The notes under the pieces: model-generated
Told to the model about the DNA's origin: nothing
The model's database searches: none
What the model saw: only the letters and a program-made list of their open reading frames with translations
DNA from: Camellia lanceoleosa
Lineage: Eukaryota; Streptophyta; Magnoliopsida; Ericales; Theaceae
Direction of reading: 5' to 3'
Length of the DNA: 64,000 nucleotides
NCBI GenBank assembly: GCA_025200525.1
Contig: CM045761.1
Coordinates: forward strand, 137,828,223 to 137,892,222
Position numbers and translations under genes: made by a program
Part shown: piece after piece, positions 43,905-55,345 of the stretch
How positions within the stretch are numbered: the stretch's first letter is position 1
Layout: each line of letters begins with the position of its first letter

Positions 43905-44005
43905 TGGTTTACAAACCACGTGGAGGTTATGTGGTGATTTCCGAATATTAGGGGGATAATCCGCGCCCGGCTCAAACTACTGGGGGATAAAAGTGAAGTT
44001 TGCCC
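43905..44005. repeat. Right terminal inverted repeat of the Pack-MULE
   Basis: GGTTATGTGGTG, CCGGCTCAAACTAC and AAAGTGAAGTTTGCCC complement the left arm. Confidence 0.8.
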
Positions 44006-44207
44006 AAAAACCTATATCATATTTTGTGGGAGAAGCAAGTTCTTAAAATAGATCATCAATCACATTATAAGGGAATAGAAGTTAGCCAATAATTTTTTTT
44101 AAAATATATTTTAAAAATTAAACATCAAGAGAAATAAACTATGGAATATGTAAATTAATTCATATATTTTAGTGGTATAAAAATCTAAATTTAAATTGTT
44201 AAATGTA

Positions 44208-44582
44208 TTAATTAACTTTCTTTTTAAAATGTGTAAATCAACACATAATATTTTTTTTTGTTAATGATTCAATAAAAGCTATAATTGTTTTTAATTTTTT
44301 TTTTAAAACTGATTAGTTAATTTTCCTTTGCAAATTTTGAAATTATATTTGTAAATGGATTAATTAACATTCTTTTTAAAATTCATAAATCAAGGTATAA
44401 TAAGATTTTTCTTAAATGATTCAATAAAAGTTAGAAGTTTTTTTTTTTTAATTTTAAAACAAATAAGTTAATTTTTCTTTTCAAATTTCTAAATAGATTA
44501 ATTAACTTTCCTTTTAAAATGTGTAAATTAAGATATAATAAGATGTTTTTTTAATAATTCAATAAAAGTTAGCTAATAAAAT
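44208..44582. repeat. Degenerate tandem repeat, about 140-150-bp unit, 2.5 copies
   Basis: Units begin ATTAATTAAC(T/A)TTC.TTTTAAAA at 44208, 44359 and 44497. Each contains GATTCAATAAAAG.TA. Similar phrases recur in looser form at 58220-58990. Confidence 0.7.
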
Positions 44583-45236
44583 ATTTTTTAATTATTTAAA
44601 AAATAAGAATTTTAAAAAAATAGTATGAGGGTTTTAAGGCTCTCATTAGAAGCAATATTTTTCTTAATATATATTATAGTGTTTCAAACCCTCAACCACA
44701 ATAGGTAAAATGAATTTAACCGTATATTTTTTTTCCGTTATTCAAAGATTACAAGTTTTAAGCTCGTAAAGCTCTTGGACAATTTTGATGACGTCGACGA
44801 CGACGACGATTAGTTTTTCTCCACACGACTAAGATTTAGATTGCGTTACTGTATCTAGTAGATGTGATATGACAAAACTGACGGACCACTGAATTTTTTT
44901 AAAACTAACATTAAAATAGTATATTGTATAACTAAGATTTAATATTCACATCTTAAAGTGATTTGTTTTATTTGAAAATTAAATCTCAATAATACAATAT
45001 ATCATTTTAGGATCACTCTATAAAAAAATTATTCTAGAGTATCCATATCCTCGTTTGAATAAAAAAAATCATGTTTATTTTAAAAAATATTTTTAATCTC
45101 TCACATGAATGAGAAGAGAAAATGTTCTTATTTTTTTCTTTAATTTCAATTTTATTTTTACATAATTATGAAATCTTATATGAAAATATTATACAATATA
45201 ATATATATATATATATATATGTATGTATCCATGTAT
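44583..45236. other. AT-rich spacer, no gene seen
   Basis: It contains GACGTCGACGACGACGACGA at 44789 and (AT)n at 45200-45220. Nothing is recognised. Confidence 0.5.
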
Positions 45237-45608
45237 GGAAACACTATGGTGTATGCACCTATTACATATTTTTGTGATAAATGTTATGTATTTGTGTGCT
45301 AAATATTAGATATTTTCTAGTAGTAATTACAAAAATTTGTGATTTAAAAATAAAATTACGTATTTTGTGGTAATGTTACGTATTTTTATAGTAATGTTAC
45401 ACATTATTTTATTCAAACATTTTGTAACCACAAAATATGTAATATTACCACAAAAATGCATAACTTCAATTTTTAACCACAAATTATCATAATTTCTACT
45501 AGAAAAATATGTAACATTTACTATAAAAATACATAACACATCACAAAAATACGTTACAAGATGCATATGATATATACCCTTATAAGGATGTGTACCATAA
45601 AATTTCCC
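45237..45608. mobile_element. Fold-back MITE related to the 27.2 kb Mutator MITE
   Basis: The ends are GGAAACACTATGGTGTA and TACCATAAAATTTCCC. The arms are nearly complementary for about 150 bp (ATTACATATTTTTGTGATAA against CACAAAAATACGTTACAAG). No perfect 9-bp TSD was found here. Confidence 0.7.
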
Positions 45609-47350
45609 TGCTTACATCTAACATATAGAATTAAACTAGTAAGTAGTGACTTTCTTCATTGTAGGCATTATCAAATCTTTTCCGAACCTTTCATGATACA
45701 TTGAGAAAGTCTAAATGCACGTGAAGTTCTTACAGAATAAGATATAAATATAAGACAAAAGGTAGACCTAACAATTTTATCTCATATCTATATTTTATTT
45801 TATAAAAAAAAAAGATTTTAAAAAATTTGTATGCCCCTAACATATGGGGAAAACATCAATAAATCTCAAGTTTAGATAGTTTTACCCATTTAGTCCTGTA
45901 ATTTATTTTGTTAACTCCTTGGTCCCATGTCAATGTTAATTACACTTGAGCCCACGGATGTAACACATGGATTGGCTGTTTGGAGGGGTATATTAGGTGT
46001 TTAGGTAATGTTATAGTTACCAAAAAGTCCAAAAGTATACTATAGCATTTTTTTCCTTTTCCCTTCATTGCCAACAAAACAGAAGCTCAAAAATGGGAAC
46101 GTCAACGTTTCCTTGACGATGTTGCAGTGTTGATCCTCAATTTGTATGAGTTGAACGCTGGATTTGGGAATGTTACACCCAGAATTTGTTATTCCCTAAA
46201 TAACATTACAAAACTCCCAAAAAACCCTAGAAAATCATGGAAACCCCTTTTATCAAATTTACAGAGGCGAAGCGGCATGAGCACTGGGACATCTTGGAGT
46301 ACGATTAACATTGAGGACGCAACGTTGGCGATTTAAAATTAATCCGTCGATGGCATTGTTGATCGTGTGTTAATGCAATGACAACAAGTATGGGTATCTT
46401 CGATGTTAGTTTGGCCAGTTGTGGAACAATACGACATCAAGGTTGATGCTTGAAATGGGTTTTTGTTTAATTGGTGTGTCATGTGGGGTTTTAGGTAATC
46501 TTGTTCATGTTGCAGGTTTGGGGTTTACCATTGATTCCAAATGTGATGTTGTGCATGTTCGAAATGTGACAAACACATGGTTTTATTGGTTAATGTTGTA
46601 ATATTTTCACGGGTGTGGGGATTACTAGTGATTGCAAATGTGATGTTGTGTATGCATGTAATGTAACAGACACATGGTGTTGTAGTTGATGTTTATATGA
46701 TTGAGTGTTTATTTTGTAATGTTGGGGGCTAGTGGGAGGATATATGCCTGAAAGTGTTGGTGGGGTTTGGTGGTAGTAAAGGGTAGTGGTTGTTAATTAT
46801 TGGAGATTGTCGGACTGTGTCGATATTATATTATGTGGTTGGTGTTTGGTTCTAATGTTATATGTTGTTAGTGGGAGGCTTAATGGTACGACAATGTGAC
46901 TCTGGGCTGATGTTATGTAGGTAAATGTGAATGTTACAATCCACACACCTCCCTAGGAAAACGCAAATGATTTAACATCAATAATGTAACACTGAGTAGG
47001 TAACATCAATAATTTCCACAATCACTCCACAAAATCCCTAAAAAAAAATAAAAATGTTAAACCATCCCTTATTTATACACTCAATCCCAAAAAAAAACAA
47101 TCCAAAACATAATCACAATAAGGGGCAAACAAGTAAACTCAAATATTACTAAATCAAATCAATAATATATATTATAAATAAAAATGACTATTTGGTTCAT
47201 AAAAAAACATGATGGACTAACATTTCCATAAATAGAATTTATGAGTAATTTTTCTCTAAAATATTGACATATATTAGAGGACTTAAATAGGAACTACCAT
47301 TCTTTATTTTATTTTATCTATTTATTTATTAACTCCGAACTTGCATAAAG
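45609..47350. other. Unassigned region with a small tandem duplication
   Basis: GC is slightly higher than the surroundings. TGTGATGTTGTG.ATG and ACACATGGT..T..T repeat in two adjacent units (46518-46610 and 46613-46700). Frames at 46127-46336 and 46419-46601 have no recognisable domain. The region may be another non-autonomous element, but its ends were not proved. Confidence 0.4.
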
Positions 47351-47353
47351 GCC

Positions 47354-47545
47354 GAGGATCCTCTAGAGTGAATTTTCCTAGAGTGATTCCTAAAGTGCAG
47401 ATCCAACGGCACAAAAGCCACCATCTATACACCATCTATATAATTTAAAAAATAAAAAATAAAAAATAATTCAAACTTCAATTTTGTGCGTTAGATCTGC
47501 ACTTTAGGGATCACTCTAGGGAAATTCACTCTAGAGGATCCTTGG
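47354..47545. mobile_element. MITE family H, about 190 bp with 65-bp TIRs
   Basis: GGATCCTCTAGAGTGAATTT and CTAGAGTGATTCCTAAAGTG on the left have near-exact complements on the right (CACTTTAGGGATCACTCTAG, AAATTCACTCTAGAGGATCC). The short interior is AAAAT-rich. No TSD is evident. Confidence 0.85.
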
Positions 47546-48580
47546 TGCCACAGAATAGAGTTTAGTACGAGCTAAAGCGATACAGGCCTTCGATGATAAA
47601 TTCGAATAGCAATTAAAGTCCCTTTTACAAATGTATTTTAAACAAATTTTTGTTTTTTTAAAATTTTTGTTTTAGATTTACTGAATATTTTACCTTTTAA
47701 TGCTACACTAAAAGGGCAAAAAATTGTTAAAATTTTGAAAAATGTAAACTAAATACAAAAATAAAAGAAAAAAGTCATAAAAAAAAAAAAAAAAAAAAAA
47801 CTAAGAAAAGACTTTTTTTTAATGAGCTTGTTTTAAAATTGGTCAAATCTTTTTGTTTATGTATTTTTTCATTTTAGTGTAGAAGGACCTCCTCTTAATT
47901 CCATCTAATGCCATCACAATTGTTACCCAAAGTAAGCTCAAATTACATTCTACTACCCACTAGAGTTTATGCAATGAGAAATGTGATTACTTGTAGCATT
48001 ATTATAAAAATATTTTCTAAATCTAATAAAAAATTATTGGAGTTAGGCATTGTAGGCTATGAGAACTGCTATTTTATATAAAAAATAAATAATAAAAAAA
48101 AACTTCAACATTTCTGGAGTACTGAATTACTTAATTAATGTTTTTCTTTTTTCTTTCTTAAACATTTCTCTAGTTAAATTTTTTTTTTTGGGCCTATTTT
48201 TATCCAGTAGCATGGGAACAGGAGTCGACTAATCTGTATTTAACCATTCTAAACTTATTTAAATTTCTTAATTTTTTTTTTCATAAGGGAAGGAATTAAA
48301 TTTATTCAACACTAAAACTACCAATTCTCCTTATTGACTTGCTGTATGCAAAAATTGGCATTGTAAATTGACAAAGGCATGGGAACAGAAAGATAAATGG
48401 AACATATTCTAAGCCAGACCACATTCAATTGAGTTTGAAAATGTCTTTTATACTCTCTTTCCTCTATTTCTCAAGAAAAACATTTAACAAAAATTAAATT
48501 TTGCCTCGTGCAACAATATCACAAGTCAATCGACTCCATAAATTAGTGTGGGATGCACACCGATTAATTAAGAGAAAAGA
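47546..48580. other. AT-rich spacer, no gene seen
   Basis: A stretch at 47640-47830 loosely resembles family E elements. A poly-A run lies at 47778-47800. No gene is seen. Confidence 0.45.
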
Positions 48581-48735
48581 GCGGGAGCTCGAAAGCTCCG
48601 CCCCCCGAATGCCCGAAAATGCCATTTTTGGCAAAAAAAAAAAATGCAAGCCAAGTGTAAAAAAAAAAAAAAAAAACAGTTTTCCAAAAAAGGAAATTAG
48701 GGGGATTAGGGGAAAGAAAATTCGAGCTACCAATC
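48581..48735. mobile_element. MITE family L, copy 1
   Basis: The ends are GGGAGCTCGAAAGCTCC and TTCGAGCTACCAATC. The poly-A interior with CAGTTTTCCAAAAAAGG and AATTAGGGGGATTAGGGG matches 60437-60594. Confidence 0.65.
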
Positions 48736-49047
48736 AAAGTTGATTAATTAATTGCCAACTTATCTGAGCTACAAGTCCCCAAAACGGGCTTGAGAAGATA
48801 AGCCTCCACAGGAATTTTTTTTGGCTGTGTGGTCAATTTAAATTGAATAGAAAATCAAGCCCCCTCAATTTGATTCGCTTTCCTTTTCTTCACCCAACCT
48901 TTTTTGGATTAGACATTCATCTCTCAGTCAAACCTTGGCATACATATATCCACCCACACATCACTCAAATCAGCCAAAATAGAATCAAAGAAAGTGACAT
49001 GCATGATCCAACACTAGAATAGTATCAGACTTTATAATCAATTAAAA
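48736..49047. other. Spacer, no gene seen
   Basis: A slightly GC-richer segment without ORF or repeat that I can assign. Confidence 0.45.
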
Positions 49048-49050
49048 CTA

Positions 49051-49232
49051 GATCAAGTTTGGCATCTACTAAATAATACAAAAAGTCAAAAAGTCACTAT
49101 CCTATTTAAGTCATATCATCTTATTTAAATCACATCACCTCTCTAACACATCACATCAAACCCAACCCAAACTCAACCCATATAAGCCAATAAGTCAAAA
49201 AGTAAACTTTTTTAGAACATCCCAAACCAACC
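49051..49232. mobile_element. MITE related to family A, 182 bp
   Basis: It runs from AAGTTTGGCATCTAC to CATCCCAAACCAACC. CTA lies on both sides (49048-49050 and 49233-49235). Confidence 0.6.
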
Positions 49233-49424
49233 CTAAATATCATTTCACTTATTTGACCATGAACAAGTAACAACAATATGCTACTAGTAACAATGATAAC
49301 AACAATGAAGCTTTGCGATGACAAAGTTTTTTCGTGTACTTTTTCTGTGTTGCTAGAGTTTTTGGTAGCAATGCCGTGATGGCTAGATCGAAGAAAATAT
49401 TGTTGATTATAATAAAAAGCTTTA

Positions 49425-50135
49425 ACAAATAATTTTCTCATATAATTCTGTTGATCAAGTTTATATTTCTCCAAACGTCGTCGCTTGAATACCTACAAAC
49501 ACAAACATGAGCTAGCCGGCGGGTGTGTGTCGGAAACCTTTCCGATGCCTAAATCAGCAAATAGACAGTAGACACAAAAACTCTGTGTATTCTAGAGTAA
49601 GAATTGTGATACCTGTATATAGGTCCTGTTATGAGTTTTTATAGATTCTGTCTGCCATAATCTTAGTAGGATTCCAATTCTCATTATAAAAATCTTCTTA
49701 GAATCACACACCCTACTCACTACCAACCAAGTGAAATGTTCTGCACAATCATAGTAGGACTCTGTTCTCCTTAGCGGAGTCCTCCTAGGAGTCAAAAAGA
49801 TAATGCTTATCTTTTTACTCCTTCCTTATTGCTTAACCAAGTGAGATGCCCCAACCATGGTCTTGATAGTAACACAACCGAGCTAGCACAGGCTTGCCTT
49901 AAACTAATTTTCACTGTGCTCACCTAGCTCGGTGACACCTTGGGCATGCTCTAGCTCGGTTCTTCTTCCGCTATACCTCGGTCCAGAGCACCTTGACCAA
50001 GCTAATGGCAGACCTCTCTGACCAAACCGAAAGGATCAAGGACTGAGCTATGCAAGGGATCACCTCGGCCCATAACTCGGTCCACTTTTCAACCGATCTT
50101 AGCTCGGCCCAAGTTTCACACAAATTACCCTCTCA
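49425..50135 (-). mobile_element. LTR-like unit, second copy of the 12957-13765 family
   Basis: It is homologous in order to the insert in the Sirevirus pol gene. It has TGTTGATCAAGTTT near 49449, CCGGCGGGTGTGT at 49516, GGAGTCCTCCTAGGAGT near 49775 and AAATTACCCTCTCA at its end. A minus-strand TATAAAAA box lies near 49640. No exact TSD is visible. Confidence 0.65.
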
Positions 50136-50166
50136 ATTAGTAATTGGATCGAGCATGATGGCCATA

Positions 50167-50385
50167 CTAAGCTAGAAAGATTTTCTTCTTCTTGTTGTTG
50201 CAAGTATGGTTGGTGGTGACGGAATGGAAACAAGAAGCGATGGCTTGGACTATCCACTCAAACATCATATTTATGCTTCACTATCCTCATCTCTAGTGGA
50301 ATCAAGCTCTCAATAGCAATCTTGGATTTGAAGCTCAGCTTGGTCTTGGTTTGAACCGCTCCCTTGGGTGTGGGTTCACGGCCAT
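50167..50385 (-). pseudogene. Third member of the small-protein family, frameshifted
   Basis: On the minus strand the conserved core is split between two frames. FKSKIAIESLIPLEMRIVK is in one. MMFEWIVQAIASCFHSVTT is in another, which runs to a TAG at 50167. Nucleotide comparison with 61252-61536 shows extra bases between the two parts (about 50268-50275) that cause the shift. An ATG at 50385 is in the frame of the second part. The core pattern matches the ORFs at 26540 and 61252. The function is unknown, and it is probably inactive. Confidence 0.5.
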
Positions 50386-51640
50386 GACTTCGGCTCGAGT
50401 GTTGCCTCAGACCACCCCCTCCCCTGGGTTCACCCAAATCTTCTCTTTAAAATTGCAAATCCAAAGTGGTATGGTATGAGATTTGAGAGGGGGGGGGGTG
50501 TTTGGAGACCCAAAAGGCAAAATGTGGACATTAAAAGCTAGTAGAAAGGGAGGAGGGGGTGGCGAATTGAGAAAGAGGTAGGGTCCAGGGTCACCATCTC
50601 AGGACAAAAACGAGCAAAAGGGTGCGAGCTTGGTCGAATCTTTTGAATGATGATTGTCATCCATATCAATCTTGCTTGGTTATGCTATAATGTGACCCAA
50701 CCAGCTAGCTCGCTTGCGCTCTATCTCTCTCTCTCTCTCTCTACCGAGAAATTATTTTATCTTTTAGAAATTTTAATTAAGTTGTGTCTTACCAACTCTA
50801 TTAATTGCTTTATATAATACATAAGAAAAAAAATAATAATGCTACATACTTCTAAAAAAACACAATCCCTATTCTTCTGTGATTGGTTAAAAAAAAAGAG
50901 CAAAAACATATAATTGATCCACATCATTTTGAGAGTTACGAGGGTCCCAAACATTTTTGAGAAAAAAAAAAGAAATAATGAATATATATAACCAATAGAA
51001 TTATAAAAATAAATATATCACCTAAGATATAGAACAGGCTAATATCATAATTTTTCATCTTTACCGCATCAAATTTAGCTAAGTCGCATCACCTCTTCCT
51101 AGTAATTCTCAGTCGGTGGACCAAAGTCCCTCACTCTCTCCCGATGTATATTGTCTTGGAATACATATCGGGCAGGACAAATCAAGTTGTTGGCAACGGC
51201 GGGCATGTTAATTGTAGGTAGATTTATTTAAAATACATATTATTGTTATGATTTAAAAATTATAAATATCTTGTAATCGTAATTTTTTATTTAATAGAAT
51301 TAGTTTAAAAAATAAAAATTTTAACTGTTCTCCTATATAATAATAAAATTATTTAAATTATTAATTGAAATATATTTTAACATCATTAAAAATTGTTAAT
51401 TGATTTAATAATTTATTAATAAAATGGGTCATTTGTTATGAAATTAAAAATTTCAAGAAGTGTGATATAACTTCTAGAATCACAGCCGATAATTTATATT
51501 TTAAGCAAATATCAAGAGGTGTAATGTTTTGAAAGTTAAAAGACATAAAATGATTAATAAATGAGAATGAATGCATGTAATATTTTGAATTTTAATTTTA
51601 TCATATTAGAAAAAATTAAATGATATATGTGTTAGTATTA
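50386..51640. other. Spacer, no gene seen
   Basis: A GC-richer part (50386-50640), with GGGGGGGGGTGTTTGG near 50490, may be the 5' region of the pseudogene. A (CT)n tract lies at 50724-50742. The rest is AT-rich. Confidence 0.45.
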
Positions 51641-51931
51641 TGGCCCCGTTTGATAGAACTGTGGGAAAATCATTATAACTTTTACCTTAACAGCTTATAA
51701 ATTCAAGCTGATTTTTGACTTATAAATTAAATCAGTATTATGTGTTAGTATTATAAACTGATTTTTGACTTATAAATTAAGCTTCTCCTCCTCCACTTAA
51801 AGAATAAGTTGATTTTTGACTTACGAAAAGCTATAAGTTGTATTGTTAAGCTGAACCAAACACATCAAAATAACTTAAATTAAGGTAAAAACTAAAATAA
51901 GCTGAAAATAAGTCTTACTAAACAGGTCCTA
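51641..51931. mobile_element. hAT-like MITE
   Basis: The ends GGCCCCGTTTGATAGAACT and CTTACTAAACAGGTCC are inverted repeats. Internal AAACTGATTTTTGACTTATA is repeated twice. The TSD is unclear. Confidence 0.6.
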
Positions 51932-51948
51932 TATATGTATAAATATAT

Positions 51949-52212
51949 GGGTAAATTACAAACACCCCCTCGAGGTTTGGTGAAAATACAAATTCCCCCA
52001 TGAGGTTTGAGAAATTACATCCCACCCCCTGAGGTTTATATTTCCATAACAAATTGCCCCCTGAGGTTTTTATTTTCATACAGATTCCTCCCTAATTTTT
52101 CTTAATTTGTTATGAAAATTTGACTCTCAGGGGGCAATTTGTAATTTCTCAAACCTCGAGGGGGGTGTTTGTATTTTTATCAAACCTCGAGGGGGGTGTT
52201 TGTAATTTGCCC
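51949..52212. mobile_element. Mutator-type MITE, 264 bp
   Basis: GGGTAAATTACAAACACCCC and its complement GGGTGTTTGTAATTTGCCC form the ends, with TIRs of about 100 bp including CTCGAGGTTTG. A perfect 9-bp TSD, TAAATATAT, lies at 51940-51948 and 52213-52221. Confidence 0.92.
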
Positions 52213-52221
52213 TAAATATAT

Positions 52222-52649
52222 TTAGTAAATATAAATGAGGCGGAGGCAAGTTAGAATAGGATGGGAAAAATATAGTTCATCCTCACTCCACTTTCTCATT
52301 CGGGTTGGAAAAATTCAAGCGAAACAGAGCGAATACGCAGGCAAAGCAAGAAGGGGGGAAATGACCACCCTATGCTCAGCCTTGGCCATGATTCCACAAC
52401 CCCTTCAGCGTGCCAAATTGACTAATTTTAAACCTCCTGTCCACGTAACTTATGCTTCTAGGCAGTTGGACTAGTGTTCACCGTCCACTTATTTTAAATT
52501 TTTTAATTTAAATTTTAAAAAAAAAATTAGCAGTCACCAAGACATAGACCCTACCCCAATGGAGTCTAGGGAAGTAAGACCTGCGCTTAGGGTGCCCAAA
52601 TTTTGGCCTAAAATAGGGTTCCAAATTTTGAAAATTCTTTATATTAGTG
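52222..52649. other. Spacer with unrecognised frame, possibly part of a transposon
   Basis: A 79-codon frame at 52235-52474 has no known domain. CCTGCGCTTAGGGTGCCCAA at 52580 resembles the inner end of common plant hAT MITEs. The matching end CAGACCGGCCCTG lies at 53439, so the family E copy may be nested in such an element. Confidence 0.4.
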
Positions 52650-53068
52650 TGTTTGGTTTAAGTTTTCAGAATTAAGTTTTTTGTAAATTGATTTTTTTTT
52701 TTTGTATTTTTTTTTGTTGAATATTTTTAAAAATTTTAAGCATTTTGTTTTAGATACATCTTATTTAGATGTCTAAAAAATAAAATATTTGTGAACAAAT
52801 ATTTTAAAAAATTAATAAATACAAAAAAATATGAAAAATGTACTAAATTTTCATTTTTTTTTTTTGTATTTTCGGTATTTAGTGAATTTTTTAAAGATTC
52901 TTTTTACAAAAATTATACTTTTTAAGTGTATTTATGTTAGCTGTGTCTAAAAATTTTAAAAATTACTTAAAATATTAAAAAAAATTCAGTAAAAACAAAA
53001 AAAAAAAATACAAAAAACAAGAAAACAGAATTTTCTGAACAATATTTTTAAAAAATTCAAACCAAGCA
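52650..53068. mobile_element. TIR element family E, copy 3
   Basis: It runs from TGTTTGGTTTAAGTTTTC to AAATTCAAACCAAGCA. It shares all internal blocks with the copies at 35245 and 39985. Confidence 0.75.
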
Positions 53069-54734
53069 AAGTGTTTTAAAAAATGCCCAATTATTGTTAG
53101 AGGCCTCCAAAACAAAAAGGCCTACTAAAAAAATGCTCAAACACAAACATGTTATAGGTCAACATTAAAAAAAAATAAAAAAAAGTTAGCCCAATTGAAA
53201 AAAAAAAAAAAAGTAAAAAGAAAAAAACTATTTTCAAATCAAGTAGGTGATCTGAAGCCTGCCATTTTGAATTATTGTAATATTTTTTCCTATCTTAATC
53301 CATTTAAGTAAATTTTAGTATTGATACTCGTAAATAATAACTTATGCATTTTTGCTATATATTATATTACTCAAAATTTTTGATAAATATGTATAAGGGC
53401 TCCTCTTAAAACTTCGCTTAGGACCCTATAAAATTCAGACCGGCCCTGCTTATAAGTTGGAGTGATTCAATCCTATACAAAATTATATAAGTCTTTACAA
53501 ATTTATATAAATAATCTCATAAAAATACGTAAATTTAACACAAATTCACATAATCATATAAGTTTTCATGAACTTATGCAAATTTGTATTCAACTTATGC
53601 ATTTTTGTGTTATCACTTACGTAAATTCGTAAAAATTTACATAATTTTGTCTAGAGTTTCATACACTGCACACTGGTGCATTTCCCGAATAACTTTGCTA
53701 GCTATATATAGTGCAACTGTTGTTTATTTACGATGTATTTGAATAATATATTTGAAAAAAATGAATCCTTGAAAAGTAAGAGAAAAATAAAAATTAACTT
53801 CTATTTTATTTACATTTTATTCACTTTTAAAAAAAATTTTTTTTTTTATCAAAATTCATAATTTTAACACAGCTTAAAAGATTTGAATTTTTCTCCCACA
53901 ACCCTTGCTCATCAACTAGCCGCATGAATGAAAATATTAGAGGATTACTAATATGTGAAAATATTATCCATAAATTGATTTTTACCATTTCTTTTTCTTT
54001 TTTATTTATTTATTATTTATTTAATCACCAGAGGCATACTAATAAGTTTCAAGTATATCAAATATGGTAGATTCTATTGTATTTGTATCTAGAAATAAAA
54101 ATTTTAAAAAAAGTCATACAAAAAGCTGGACCGTGTTATAGTATCTATAATTATTTATTTGCTTTTTTTTCTTTACCAAGAATTTCCACATCATGCATCT
54201 ATAATTTTTCAAAAATTAAATAAAAAATATTTTTAAAAATTTATACAAATACATATAATATACACTTAAGTAAAGATTGCCCTCAAAATAAATGTAAGTC
54301 AATGAATAATGGACCACGTAGCCACATTAATTGGAGTGTGAGACATGGTTGGACCATATTATGTGATGACGAATGAAGGTGGGGTTTAAAGGAGGAACCT
54401 TAAGAAATACTACCCAGATATTTTCTTTCCTCTGTTTTTTTTTTAATTTTTTTTTTTTAATTGTATACCACTTAGATTCTTTCTTTGGTAACATTTCGAT
54501 TAAAAAAAAAAAAGAAAAAACTTTTGAGAATTTTTCTTTGGTCTTGTCTGAATAACCTTTACTTTTCTTTTTGATGGCTCAGTCACACTAGTTGGTCATT
54601 GTTCTTCTCAAAACGTAAGTGGACTTTGGGCCACGCTGTGACCCTCACTTCGCAGCATTGAAGCCTCCAATTTTCCACATTCATATTATGGAATATATAA
54701 TATATTCATACTATACTAAAATTCAAACTAAATT
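53069..54734. other. AT-rich spacer, no gene seen
   Basis: ACTTCGCTTAGGACCC and GACCGGCCCTGC near 53412-53451 look like a hAT terminus. The remainder has no recognisable content. Confidence 0.45.
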
Positions 54735-55345
54735 AAATCAAAACTTAAATCTCATCAAATGAGATTAATTATATAAATTTGTTTTTTCCACTCGACTTTA
54801 TCATAAGCCATTTAGTTAGTCAAAATAAAAAGATTCATATCTCTATTTACTATATTATCCCACACCAGTTTAGGTATGTTCCTTCTTCTAACACTTTCAT
54901 CTAGCGTCACTGTATCGCGTCTCTTCACTACTGCATCTACTGGTCTCCATTGTTTATGACCAAACGATCTCAATCTATTCTCTCTCAGTTTATCTTCTAT
55001 TGGTGCTACTTCTACTTATTCACGAGTAGATTCATTTCTAATTCTGTTTTTTCTAATCTTGCCATACACTGACCTTAGGATCCTCATTTCAGTAACACTT
55101 GTATTATCTATATGTTGTTTCTTAAGTGTCCAACATTTAGCTACATACAACATCGCTGGTCTAATAACCATTCTATAAAACTTTCCTTTTAATCTAGTAG
55201 ATATTCATTTATCGCACAGTATTCTAGATACACTCATCTACTTAAACCATCTCGCCGCCTTAATTCTATGGCCCATATCTATTCTAATCTTCTCAGCCGT
55301 TGTGATAATCGATCATAAATAATGAAAATATTCACTCTTAGGTAG
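54735..55345 (-). mobile_element. 5'-truncated RTE-type LINE, minus strand
   Basis: The reverse complement matches the 3' part of the plus-strand LINE at about 57085-57840. Shared phrases are ATCGATTATCACAACGGC, TTATTAGACCAGCGATGTTG, CTTAAGAAACAACAT and AGAGAGAATAGATTGAG. It lacks the endonuclease and most of the RT, a usual 5' truncation. It is a different copy, since many bases differ. Confidence 0.8.

Larger units (their letters stand above)
40666..44005. mobile_element. Pack-MULE carrying a dynamin-related exon, split by a solo LTR
   Basis: A perfect 9-bp TSD, AAAAACCTA, flanks the element at 40657-40665 and 44006-44014. The ends start GGCAAGCTTCACTTTACCCC and, on the other strand, GGGCAAACTTCACTTTTATC. 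Similarity continues inward for at least 80 bp, including TAGTTTGGGCTGGGTGCAG against its partner and CACCACATAACC on both arms. Nine-base TSDs with long TIRs are diagnostic of Mutator-like elements. No transposase is seen. The interior holds gene-derived sequence: a 5' leader (about 42850-43080) and a coding fragment (43081-43221). It also holds a solo LTR (40934-42641) that inserted later. Without the LTR and its TSD the element is about 1.63 kb. Confidence 0.88.

Noticed and set aside
47356..47369. Possible vector contamination (GGATCCTCTAGAGT)
   Set aside because: The string recurs in inverted orientation at the other end of a MITE, and no other polylinker or vector sequence is present.
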